From Isoetes taiwanensis (taxonomy: Eukaryota; Streptophyta; Lycopodiopsida; Isoetales; Isoetaceae): a stretch of 64,000 nt of DNA. The translations under genes and the position numbers were made by a program. Below the pieces are notes generated by a model. That model had not been told where the DNA came from. It saw only the letters and a list, made by a program, of their open reading frames with translations, and did no database searches. Location of the stretch: positions 21,095,513-21,159,512 of the forward strand of contig JAJEKV010000014.1 in the NCBI GenBank assembly GCA_021234155.1, given 5' to 3'. This document shows positions 23,848-34,260 of this stretch, one piece after another (positions within the stretch are counted from its first letter, which is position 1; every line of letters starts with the position of its first letter).

Positions 23848-24229
23848 CCCGAAGGGCCCAAAATTTTTTTTAGTATGACAACCAACACATAATTAAAATT
23901 AACATTAACTAACACAACCATTGGGTCCAACACATTTACATTAAAATCCCCCTTAGACCCCCTTTGGTTTGGGTGCATATTCACACGGGGGGTGACGTAG
24001 GGCAGCGAGAGCCCTTTTAATTATTGTTTGCACGTACAAAATCAACACCATATAGTATTTTGCTTAAAATCTTATAGTATTTTGCAAATCTTATTATATA
24101 GTATACCAAATCTTGTACTTGCATACCCCACAAACGAGGAACTTTATGTACGGTCTAGATTAAGGAATAAGGGGTGAATATGCCTATCCAACAGCTCTCG
24201 TTGCCCGGAGTCACCCCCCGTGTGAATAT
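23848..24229 (+). mobile_element. Foldback module FB2 (right part of F1)
   Basis: Starts with the GGGCCC-GAA-GGGCCC hairpin and a T-run, then ATTCACACGGGGGGTGACG. It ends with the inverted CACCCCCCGTGTGAAT. Related to FB1, FB3 and FB4. The outer right arm seen in FB1 and FB3 is missing, because the copy stops at the gypsy sequence. Confidence 0.75.
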
Positions 24230-25586
24230 CTCCTTCTTCTTTTGGTCCTGAAATTCTTGACAAATGATCAGCTGCTGAATATATCTTCCCAGCTCGTACA
24301 ACAATTCGAAACTTGAATTCCTGCAATAACAACAACCAACGAGCAATCCTTCCCGTGCGGCAAGGCTTGTTGATCAAATACTTCAAGGGTTGGTGGTCAA
24401 CAACAAATGCAAATTCATTAGCAAGAAGATAATGCCTAAATTTTTGGATCGAAAAAATCATGCCAAGTGCCTCACGTTCAGTAGTAGAGTAGTTCTGCTC
24501 AGCTTTAGTTAATTGCCTGCTTGCATAGAATATGGGATGATCAATATTCTTTTCATCAGCTTGACATAAAATACTGCCTATAGCATAGTTTGATGCATCA
24601 ATTAACACATGGAATTCTTTACACCAATCTGAAGACTTTAAAATAGGTGATTTAACTAAGGCTAATTTTAGTTCTTCAAATGCTTTTTGACATGCATCAT
24701 TCCAATCATATTTCTTTGATTTTCGCAACAACTTAGTAAGTGGCAAAGCTCGTTGTGCATAATGATCAATAAAGCGCCTATGATATCCTACATGCCCTAG
24801 GAAAGCTTGCAACTCTTTAACATTCTTTGGAGGCTGCAAATCAAGGATTTTAGAAGTTTTGTGTGGGTCAATCGTAAGTCCATGTATCGATACAATAAAA
24901 CCTAGCAAAACACCATGTGTAACCACAAAAGTACATTTTTCTGGGTTCAAGGAGATTCCAAATTCTCTACAACGCTGAAAGCATAACTCCAATTTACTCA
25001 AATGATAACTCAAGGATCCAAATACAGCAAAGTCATCTAAGAATACCTTCATAAAATCTTGCACAAACTCCTTGAAGGCTTGAGTAATAACCCGTTGGAA
25101 TGTGGCCGGAGCGTTACATAAACCAAAGGGCATCACTCGATAAGCGTAAGTTCCCCAAATAGTTACAAATGTTGTCTTCTCCCTATCTTCTGGTCTAATC
25201 AATACTTGGTTATATCCCGAGAATCCATCCATAAATGAATAAACCTCTTGACCCGCTACAGCATCTAACACTTCGTCTGTGAAGGGAATAGGAAAATGGT
25301 CTTTTCGAGTAGATTCATTTAGCTTTCGATAATCAACACATACACGTATTTTCAAGTTTTTCTTATACACACACATGATAGGTGATACCCATTCACTATA
25401 ATCTACAGGATAGATAAAGCCAACCTTAAGCAGCTTATCAATCTCCTCCTTAACTGCTTTGGCAAATTTAGGATTAAGTCTATAAGGTTTTTGCACTACA
25501 GGTTTAGCATTAGCATGAAGCTCAATTTTATGCATACATAAGGACGGGTTAATGCCCTTCAAATCATCATATGACCACGCAAAAAT
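24230..25586 (-). pseudogene. Ty3/gypsy reverse transcriptase and RNase H
   Basis: Reverse transcriptase with the finger/palm blocks in order: KIRVCVDYRKLNEST, SFMDGFSGYNQV (first catalytic Asp), MPFGLCNAPATFQ, KVFLDDFAVF (FLDD in place of the usual YxDD), and the thumb segment FLGHVGYHRRFI. RNase H follows with HVLIDASNYAIG, STTEREAL and VVDHQPLKYL. The reading is open throughout, but both ends are cut by insertions (A composite at 25587, F1 at 24229). The terminal residues outside these borders are insertion-derived. It would convert the element RNA to cDNA in virus-like particles. Confidence 0.92.
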
Positions 25587-26370
25587 CGCATCGATCCGAG
25601 ACATCGGATCGACATTCTAGAATGGGGCGAGCATGCATGTCTTGCATGCATGCATGCGGCGCATGCCCTTTCTGGTTAGAGTTCGCTATTTTAGGCGCGG
25701 TTCTGCATCAACGTCTCATCGGCGCTTCCTCTTCTCTCAGCAGTACCTTATTCTCTTTGATTTGTTTCCAGGCAGGGGAGGGGCTTCTTCCTGCTTGGTT
25801 TGGCCCATTTGGCATTTCTGTCATGCTGTGGCATGTCCTTTCTCGGCCTCGGCCCTTCTTTAGCCTTCATCCTGTGACCTTCGTCCTCGATTCTAGTTTG
25901 ATAAGGAAGTTCCCTGGTATTCGGGCGGTTTGTTGGTTTCATGCGAGCCCCATTCTAGAATCGCATCGATCCGAGACATCGAATCGACATTCTAGAATGG
26001 GGCGAGCATGCATGTCTTGCATGCATGCATGCGGCGCATGCCCTTTCTGGTTGGGGTTTCGCTATTTTAGGCGCGGTTCTGCATCAACGTCTCATCGGCG
26101 CTTCCTCTTCTCTCAGCAGTACCTTATTCTCTTTGAACCCACCCTCCCCCCCCTTCTTTGTTTATTGTATTATTTATCATGCTTTTCTTCCACCCGCTGG
26201 GTGATGCTTTTTTCCACCCCCTGGGTGATGCTATCCTCTGGTATGTTGTGTTGTCTCGTTTGTTGTGTTTGTGATGTGCAGGTACAGGTTGGCGAGCGGC
26301 ATCTGTTTCGACTTCTCCATGCGGGGGGTTTTGGGAGCGATTTCTATGCCTTACGTTTGTTTAAGCCCCT

Positions 26371-26451
26371 TGCCGAAGGCTTATCACTAGGGTTTTTCCT
26401 CGAAAACCCGAAAGGGCGGGGTTTTTTAATCCCGATGATAAGCTTTCGGCA
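26371..26451 (+). ncRNA. Conserved stem-loop 1 in A unit 2
   Basis: TGCCGAAGGCTTATCA (26371-26386) pairs with TGATAAGCTTTCGGCA (26436-26451) with one mismatch. The enclosed loop has AAAACCCGAAAGGGCGGGG, which can form a GAAA-capped hairpin or AAAACCC/GGGTTTT. The copy at 54047-54125 has different stem bases that still pair and a nearly identical loop. I did not match it to a known ribozyme. Confidence 0.5.
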
Positions 26452-26529
26452 GGTACATCAGCCACTCATCTATTAGCATTGTATTTTTTGGGGTCCAAAT
26501 GATATAATTGGATTTTCCCTTTATTTTTC

Positions 26530-26560
26530 GTGGGTAGTTCGCATGTGTGCGGCTACCCAC
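26530..26560 (+). ncRNA. Conserved stem-loop 2 near 3' end of A unit 2
   Basis: GTGGGTAG (26530-26537) pairs with CTACCCAC (26553-26560), with an inner CGCA/TGCG pair. The B copy (54164-54200) has GGGGTAG/CTACCCC and CCGA/TCGG instead. A conserved tail, GAAGCCTATCTATC-like, follows about 50 bases later. Confidence 0.45.
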
Positions 26561-26649
26561 TGTCCACCATTGTAGAAAATCTGCTGAGATGAATGAGAAG
26601 CCTATCTATCGGGCGGTTTGTTGGTTTCATGTGAGCCCCATTCTAGAAT

Positions 26650-29540
26650 GTCCTGATATTTTGAAAATAAAGCAACACAATTGTCATACAAATCCCCAGT
26701 GATATTAGCCCCTAACTTTATTGTCTTTACTTCTCCTCCTTTCCCGAGGTTAATTTCTTGCACTTTAGGAGGTTGTGAGAAGGTTTCATATTGACTAATT
26801 TCATGCGCAGGCTTCTTTTCCACCTTGATCTCTTGAATTGTGCACTTCGTGAAATAATCAGGATATTTATCTTGTTTAATATCTTCTTCTTCTTCTTCTT
26901 CCTCACATTCTTTCTCCACTTCAACTTGGTTAACATCTATAACACCCATGAAATTTAGAATTGTATCCTCCAAGTCTACAACCGTGTCATCATAAACTCC
27001 GTACACACCTTCTTCTTTCAAGGTCATCTCCTCTTGTGGCTCACTAGAGGATGCTACATTTGCATATGCACTATCTGGATTATAATCAAGATCATCGTCA
27101 TCACTACTTTCACTATCATCGTCACTGGAATCAGATTCTACTTCAAATTGTGCAACAGCTTTTGGCATTTCACTCACCGTAATTTCCACCCTATTATTTC
27201 CATCACCAATAACTAAAATCCCTCTATGCCAATCGTGTATTGCCCTAGCCTGCAACAACCATGGTCGGCCTAATAATAATAATAATGGATAAGAACATAC
27301 CGTGGTGGTAGCTTTCAGAACTACATAGTCCACATAGAATACAAGATTTGCAATCATGGTTTTTACACCGGTAATCATGCCTAAAGGTTTTACTCGTCTC
27401 TGATCAGCCATCCTTACTCTAAAATAAACAGGAGAAGGTGCAGGTAGGTCTAATCTTCGAAGAGTTTCTTCTGGCATAATGTTAACCCCAGATCCGCCAT
27501 CAATCACAGCAGAATCTAGCCCTAAATCCCCTATAAGAACATGCACAGATGGAGATTTCATATCAAACAAAGAGGGCCATATAGAATTAACGGATACATC
27601 CTTCTGCAATCGTAGAGCCGTAGCCACTTCCTTTCTACACGAAGGGGATAAGGACAATAATTGGGTAAAAGTGATAGTGGGTCTGATATTACCTAAATCA
27701 GCCAATATATCATAAGTAGGCATGTCCTTGAAAAGTTTTAGAATTTTCTTGTATTTCCTTTTATTCCTTCCTGGTTTCCTAGGTTGCTCACCAGTCTCTT
27801 TCTCGTTTAGAGAAGATGGGTTTTCTGCTTCCATAATACCTTTAAGTTCTTCAAATGTGGGCGTGTCATGCAAGGTCTCCTTGGGAGTGTCTTGGGTGTC
27901 ACCTAATCCTAAAAATTCGGGCTTTTCAAATCTCACACGTCTACTCCTCCTTTGATTATTAGGATTTAATTGCATCTGATAAATGGGGCATGAATTTTCC
28001 TCTATTGGTTCACATAAATTAGAGTCAACCATTTTTTCTTTCCCCCTAGACCCTTTATCCATAGATCGTTGTGGCAATGCATGAGGACATCTATCTTGTG
28101 AGTGTAAACCTTGAGTATTACAAATGCCACACACAGGTTCAAAACCTACTTCTTTTCGTGGATTGGGACAATTAGGAGCTACGTGGCCAATTTCGTAGCA
28201 CCTATAACATGTCACTTGTCGTTGAGGCCTTGTTGGTCTTGGTAATGGCCTTGAAGATCTATTGTTTGCATCCTTTCTACTTTGCATAGAAGGGTCAGCA
28301 GCATAAACTGGTATTAATTGTGGACTATCGTTTGCACTTGTTTGGATATAATAGCTAGGGACACTAGAAGACTGCATGACTGGTCTTACATTAGTTCTAG
28401 GCCCATTACCTCGTTGCTGGAAATAACATTCATCATCTGTATGATTACTTCTTCTACAATGATTACACCATTTCCTAGGATTAGTGAAGGGACATTCATT
28501 CGAAAAATGGCCATAACCTTGGCATTGGACACACCATACATTCTTTCGAGGTCCAGGTTGTGACTTGCTAGTTGTTCCATCTTGAGAGGGTTGCTTAACA
28601 TGCTTAGTTTTCAAAGCTTCATCGATGGCTCTCTTAATAGTTGCCTGAATATCCAAGGCAGAAAGTTGATTTTGAGATATTTGTGATTGTGACAACCCTC
28701 CAGGAGTTGTACCATATGGCATCCTACTATAATCAATTAATTTTGGAGATACATAATGAATATCTATATCCGGCACCTTAGATTTAACACTTTGGACTAC
28801 TGGGGCATATAAGCTAGGAATATCTGGCATAGAGGAGTTCATTCCTGCCAATTCCAATTGAGATGCAATTTTAATGGCCGCTTCTAAGGTAGTAGGTGAT
28901 TGCAATTTCACAAAAAAACCCATGTGCTTAGGCAATCCTTTTATAAACCATCGAATCTGGTATTCTACATCAGGAAGTTTAGGCTTTTTACCTAGAAGTC
29001 TACGAAATCTATTCACATAGCTTTGCACAGACTCCTCTGGCCACATAGTAAAATCTTGCAGTTCATCATCTAGCCTATCTACAAAACCTGCTGGCCTAAG
29101 ATTTTCTAAAAAGGCATCTTCCAACTCCTTCCAAGTTGTATATGTTGTGCTCTTCGACGAATGACGATACCATTCGGAGGCTCCTAAAGTCAGTGTGGCT
29201 GGGAACCACCTTAGTCTCTCTGTGTTTGTGTTTTCTTGGTTTGCCTCGCTCACAGTTAGGAAATGACTTATATGTGCATCTGGATCCTCTCCAGCTTTAC
29301 CCCCAAAGGTACTATAGCGCATGCGCGCAGATTTTGCTGGTATGGTTGTCATATTTTGTAAAATTTGGCTTTGTCTGTGAAACAGATTCCTTAAGTGAAA
29401 ATCTTCCTCCTCTTTCAACTTACGTGCTATCTCCCTTCTTACAGATCTTTCAACTTACATGCTATCTCCCTTCTTACAGATCTTTCCCGTCTCAATTGAG
29501 CTTGATGCTCTCTTTGTTCTTTAGTTAGCGAGGGATACAT
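26650..29540 (-). pseudogene. Ty3/gypsy gag and aspartic protease
   Basis: Gag starts at ATG 29540 (MYPSLTKEQREH). It is thrown out of frame by a perfect-phase 35-bp tandem duplication (29411-29445, 29446-29480) and then stays open for more than 900 codons. Seen in order: a gag capsid region (LRWFPATLTLGASEWY), three CCHC zinc knuckles (CVQCQGYGHFSNEC, CNHCRRSNHTDDEC, CYRCYEIGHVAPNC) and a CX2CX5HX4C fourth. A basic linker leads to a retropepsin site, AVIDGGSGVNIM (about 27473-27508), and an acidic Glu-rich tail. The reading continues into RT but for the A insertion at 26649. Gag would package element RNA; the protease would mature the polyprotein. Confidence 0.88.
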
Positions 29541-29786
29541 ACATCATAGATATACTATGGGTGGCAAGTCCCAGCTACGACAGTGGCACCCTCGCTCTTC
29601 TGTCTAGTCTGGCGCTCTATCCCCTTCCCCTACCTAGTGTTGCTCCCATCTCTCTCTAATTTTGTCATTTCTATTAAGATTTGCAGTGGATAGGAAATAG
29701 CACTGTTCTAGAAATAAGATTTTCTTTCTCACAGTTCTAGGATGCAAAGTTTATGCATCGGGTTAATCCCGCTTTCATAAGCCCAA

Positions 29787-29803
29787 CCCGGGCGAAGCCA
29801 CCA
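29787..29803 (-). promoter_or_regulatory. Primer-binding site TGGTGGCTTCGCCCGGG
   Basis: On the element strand it lies four bases after the 5' LTR end (TTTACA). It starts TGG, complementary to tRNA 3' CCA. I could not name the primer tRNA from memory. The position and the TGG make the assignment likely. Confidence 0.6.
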
Positions 29804-29807
29804 AACA

Positions 29808-30983
29808 TGTAAAGGGTTTTCGTGTGTAGATGACAGACATTGAAGTCCTACCCAGGTTAAGGCAATATAAAATATCTAATTGGTAATACCATGGACATCT
29901 TAAGATATTCATCCACTAGCTCCACTTGCATTCAGCAATATATTTAGAGTAGCAAAATTACTATTGATTTAGTGGCAGAATTGAACCGCTTATACCATGT
30001 AATAAGATGCACACTATTTCAATCAATCCTCATATGCAGTAGCATTCACAACAGAATAACATCAGTTTTTTCTAACCTCTTAGGCAAGGGCAATAAATCA
30101 TTTCCAAAACCAGTGACAACAATTAACACCGTAATGGAATGCAGCACTAATAATTAAATATTCAGAGTATGCTATTCATAACGAATAATCTAAGAACAAA
30201 CAGAGTTAACTGCAGTATATTCAATATGCATAAACCAATTATCTGCCACTGTTATTTCACAAATAAGTTCTGATGCAGCCTTGCAGCAGTAATGGTTTAA
30301 TACTTAGATATGAATAACCAGTAACACATAATATAAGGATCTGTTCATCATATTAGACTTGAATATAGAATGTTCTACAGTATTTATCTCAGGAATAAGA
30401 TATGAACACTAACACTAGTAATGAGGAAAGACCATATTCATAGTTCAGATTTGCATAACAGAATAATGGATAGACTTATCTCGTAATAGCCACAAAATTA
30501 TCAGATCTCCTGGTGACTCTCCATGGTTCTGCACTGGTCGGCTGCCCTAAATCTGCTATGATCCGCTCACCAACTCTGCTCTGATCTGCTCTCGAATCTC
30601 AAGTCGGTCTGATCTCTCAATCCGATCTCCATATGGTCGGCCCTGATGCCCTGGTCCGCTCCTCCCTTCCTTCCGCTCTCTGCAACCGTAATCTGCTTTT
30701 TGCCTTCATGCCTTTTCATTCAAAATAGGGCTTTTGTTCTTAGCCCTTAAATTCTAATAAATCTTCAGCCTTGGTTTTATTTTAATAACAATCCTTCTTT
30801 CCATATTACAATCAATATCTTTCAATTTCAAGTAAGTTCCCATGGTCAAATAACAAATAACCTCCAAATATGATAATTTCACACATTTTTCCACCACTCA
30901 CAATAGTAGAACGACACGGTAATGCTCTCATAATCATGTTTTCATCCAAAATGCACAATTTTGAACAAATTATTCCTTCTACA
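29808..30983 (-). repeat. 5' LTR, truncated
   Basis: The stretch 29808-30746 matches 10533-11472 and 30743-30983 matches 19303-19543, uninterrupted here. This gives the empty-site reference for the Harbinger-like insertion. Homology ends at about 30983 (TTCTACA), so the U3 start is lost. Confidence 0.85.
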
Positions 30984-32488
30984 CTCTCTACGAACTATTT
31001 TGGTTTTCAAGTCCATAGAGGTATTTTTCCAAATGAGTGCTCATCTTGTGCCACTTACCATATCTATATTGGAGGTCTTTTTAAGCCCTGTGTATAAGCA
31101 ATGTGACCTTCAGTTATGTATTGTGTGTTTACTTAGAAGTTTTAAGCGATTTGAGGCGAGAACAGTGGTTACCTGTTGGTACCAATAAACTCTGGCTGCA
31201 TCCGTAATTTGCATCCCTAACTTTATGTTTCGATCATATATTAGCAATTGTTGTATAAATATGTGGAGCAGTTATAGTTGAAAATTATATTCGAAGCGCA
31301 TTGTAAGCTGAATTCTTATCGCTTATTTTTCCACACAGAAATCAATGTTGTTATTTTCACTCTATATTGCATCATGACATAAATATCCATTTTGTTTGTC
31401 ACAGCTCACTGGAGCAAACAGGGTAAGTTGTCCAGCTTACCCTTACAATATCGAAATTTTTTCGGCTCTAACCACCTTGATTTTCAAAATCGAAATTTCA
31501 AGGTGATCCTCTGTTGATTTTCAGTTCAAGGTTTTAGGCATTTACTATGAACAAGTGAAAACAGGCAAAATTTCTATTATTCATATACCACAAAGTGGCT
31601 TCCACATAAATACAGTCGCAATAAGTTGTGCTTACAAGAATTTCCATTAGGATTTACATCATAAAATATCTGTTCTATACACATCAAAGCTTTTGGGCAG
31701 AGCAAAAGCGGCCAAAGCTGTAACCCCAAAGCTTCATTCCTGCATGCAAGCCCTGTAGTAGCCACAACTCACAATAAAAGCACAACAAACAACAATAGAT
31801 CGCAGATCAACGCCAAAAGCTCCATAGACTCGCAGATCGTCGCCAAAAGTTCCACAGACTCACCAAAGCTCCATAGACTTGCCAAGATTTTGGTAAACCG
31901 CCAAGAAACTCCAAAAATTTGAAAAAAAACCTCAAAACCACCAAGAAACTGTGTCGCTCCAAGGCGCTTAGCAAGCGCCAGCAAGATTAGATCCTAAACT
32001 AGTAGAAAGATGCTGCAGATCTCGCCAAAAGCTCTGGTAGCATGCCCGATTGAAGAAGACACAAGCAAGAGGAAGAGGAAAATGTCCCAAAATGTCTTTT
32101 ATATCTCTGCCACGTAGGTTGACACGTCTACAAAATTTAAAGGTGGTATAAAATTTCGTAGGCAAATTTCGCTCAGCTGAAAATTTCATTTGAAATTTCT
32201 TGCTGATGTGGCGGGTCCACTCGTGGCTGATGCCGCTCGTAGCCCCCCACGTCAGCAGGAAATTTCAAAGCAAAATTTTCAGCTGGGCGAAATTTCGCCT
32301 TCAATAATTGGGAAGCTGAAGCAGGGTACGAAAAAGTGGAGGTTAGGCCCTTAAAATTCCGGTTGGAATTCAAAATTTCCAGTTAAAATTTTTGGATGCC
32401 CGCAAAATTCCAGTACAAGATAACATAGTTTACTGTAAAATCCGGTATATCCGAGTCTTGTTCTATATTAAATCCGATACGTATTATC
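30984..32488. other. Intergenic, nothing recognised
   Basis: No supported gene. Around 31800-31975 there are several short repeats of GCCAAAAGCTCCATAGACTY type; around 32160-32400 many AAATTTC/GAAATTT motifs. Confidence 0.4.
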
Positions 32489-33159
32489 TTAAGTTTACCG
32501 AATCCGTTTCGTATTGCGGGAGGGTATTCTTGCAATGGTGGAAACTATGATTTTGGTATTGTATTGTATTGAAAATGGTATGTGTGTGCATGTTTGAGCT
32601 GCTTTTTTGTTGTGAGGGGCAAGTTTCTATTTCAGTGTTGTCTGTGTGTGTCATGTTTTTTTAAGTGAACCCAATCGTGTGAGAAAAGAAATTTGAAGCC
32701 TGTTTTGGGAAGCTCCCGTGTGTCCATATGCCACTGGGTCGAATGGGGAAGGAGACGGCGTCAGAATCAAGCAACAATCGAACGAGGGCCACGATGGTTG
32801 CTGGCCATTCCATGCCGCCAGTTTTGCCTCAGCCGTGATCGCCTGCTCGGCGTGGAGCGCCTAGGTGAGGCTCTATCCCTTCTTTTTGTCATCTGTGTTT
32901 TCCAGTAGTGTAGGCAGAGAAGCGTAGGCAGACAGGTGCACCAGAATGATGATGAGAAGGGATGCAAGATTGAGGGTGAAGGTATAGAAGATGCCTTCGC
33001 CTAGCCTCAGGCGTGAGATCTCTGTGTGTGGAATTTGCAGGGATAAGGAGGGCAGGCAATGCATGCACAGCCTTGATGAGCAGGGTTTGAGGCCTGAGAG
33101 CAGCAGCGCAGCAGAGGCCAGGAGGAAGAGCCCCGGAGATGCTGGCAGGTCTGTCACAT

Positions 33160-34260
33160 GGGCTGATGTTGCAGCCACAGCTGGGGATGTTCTTGTCCAC
33201 GGGAGGGACGATTTGACGTGCAGAGGGAAGTTGGGGAAGATTCGAACCGTGGGATTCGGCAGCCTGTTCCTGCTGCTGTGTATGAAGACAAAGCTCTCTC
33301 CTTGTTTCCAAAACCCACTGTTCAGGGCCGTGCTGAGAAGAGCAAGAAGGGGGGAAGAGGAGGAAGCAATGCTGTTTCTGGAAGAGGGAAGAAACTCGGG
33401 CAGACAGACTGTGTGACAGAATCTGTTGTGCCCCATGTTGCAGAGGAGATGGAAGAGTATGTGCAGACTTCTGGCGGAGGCAAAGTTGGTGGACGTGGGA
33501 GAGGAAGGGGAAGACGGGGCCCGAGTATCATTGAAGAATGCGTTGGAGCGGATATTGGTGGGGGTCCTGGAGAGGAAGTTGTAGACATGCCAGTCTTCTT
33601 GGATGTTTCAGTCACAGTTGTGTTTGGTGGTTGCGATGTGCCCCAGGCACTCTACACAAGGATGGTGGAATTTCTAAAGGAAAATTGCAGGGTGGGAGTA
33701 GTAGCTCTAGAGAGGGGCTCCTCTCTAGACCACTTACATGTGCAGGCCGTTATGCGCTCAGATGCAAAAACTCCTGCTAGTGTCAACGTCAGAATAAAAA
33801 ACTTTCTGGGTTAAAATCAAAACAGGCCTCCAGGTGCTATGATTCTCTGCAAGGCTCTCCATGGGAGCAAATTGCATTGTTTTGAAGGCATTGCCGGGTA
33901 CTGCCTAAAAGACATGGGCAAGATGCACTTCAAGGTGCACCTGCACAACGTAACTGCAGATCAGATTGCTGTGGGTAAAGAATTGTATGCAATGTATGGT
34001 GCAGGTGAGATGAAGCACCTGATCATGCTAGATAACAAAAACCTCTTGCCTTGGGCATTCCATTACGTTCTGTATCATGCAGGTAGATTTAGAACAGTAT
34101 CATTAATCCACACAGTGAAGTGCATGCTATAAACAGGCAAATTCAGATTATGCAGCTCGTGGGTTCTCCCCAATAACTCATCATTTGTCTCCTTGGAAAG
34201 AGTTCAAGCAGCTTGGCGAATAATGCTAGGCCCCGAGCGATGTACTTACGCCGATGTAAG
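33160..34260 (+). pseudogene. HUH (Rep-like) endonuclease, left-arm copy
   Basis: Seen in one frame: a Gly/Arg-rich linker (GGRGRGRGRRG), a first strand VSVTVVFGG in the place of Rep motif I, the HUH motif in SSLDHLHVQAV (33731-33745), a stop TAA (33812-33814), then GIAGYCLKD with the YxxK catalytic motif III (33899-33910), and VHLHNVTADQ. A probable short intron follows (donor after CATGCAG about 34083, acceptor ATTCAG about 34149). Upstream, a one-base deletion near 33203 (relative to the other arm) shifts the frame. Such enzymes nick single-stranded DNA via Tyr and join ends during rolling-circle-type transposition or replication. No helicase domain is present. Two disruptions make this copy inactive. 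Confidence 0.65.

Larger units (their letters stand above)
21902..24229 (+). mobile_element. Element F1, carries a host gene fragment
   Basis: Inserted in the gypsy reading frame. The left end is GTAGCACAATAACAGGGGG and the right end CACCCCCCGTGTGAATAT. GAATAT stands on both sides (21896-21901 and 24224-24229); deleting one copy and the insert restores the RNase H-integrase frame, so this looks like a 6-bp target duplication. About 110 bases after the left end match the starts near 56041 (+) and 59955 (-), including TCTAGAGTGCAYC. The right portion is a foldback module (FB2). Between them lies a plastid translocator pseudogene. Superfamily unassigned: no transposase and no classical TIR. Confidence 0.75.
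25587..26649 (+). mobile_element. Hairpin-ended element A, two units head to tail
   Basis: Unit 1 (25587-25961) and unit 2 (25962-26649) share their first 160 or so bases and last 39 bases but differ between. Each begins directly after AAT with the hairpin CGATCCGA-gaca-TCGGATCG (one change in unit 2), then ATTCTAGAATGGGGC. Each ends with the complement GCCCCATTCTAGAAT. The insertion splits gypsy gag-pro from RT after GCAAAAAT; removing it restores the frame. Near the start is a cluster of GCATGC/CATGCA. Unit 2 holds two conserved stem-loops. No protein is encoded. Homologous to the B copies at 45.5, 53.4 and 60.2 kb. Confidence 0.75.
10533..30983 (-). mobile_element. Ty3/gypsy LTR retrotransposon, nested-inserted and degenerate
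   Basis: Read on the minus strand the order is 5' LTR (30983-29808), primer-binding site, gag-protease, reverse transcriptase-RNase H, integrase, polypurine tract, 3' LTR (to 10533). Three insertions interrupt it: a Harbinger-like element in the 3' LTR, element F1 between RNase H and integrase, and the A composite between protease and RT. Removing the last two restores in-phase joins, so they entered an intact reading frame. There is no chromodomain. The NGARLKVYH end fits plant OTA-clade (Athila/Tat-like) gypsy elements. The LTR pieces differ at about 20 of 920 positions by eye, so insertion was fairly recent but not new. The 5' LTR is truncated at 30983. Confidence 0.9.

Noticed and set aside
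382-24229. FB/F elements as Helitrons
   Set aside because: The GC hairpin suggests it, but there is no TC start or CTRR end at the borders, and F1 shows a 6-bp target duplication, which Helitrons do not make.
25587-26649. Hammerhead ribozyme in A/B units (retrozyme or Penelope type)
   Set aside because: I found GATGA-like pieces but no CTGANGA...GAAA core with stems in the right order.
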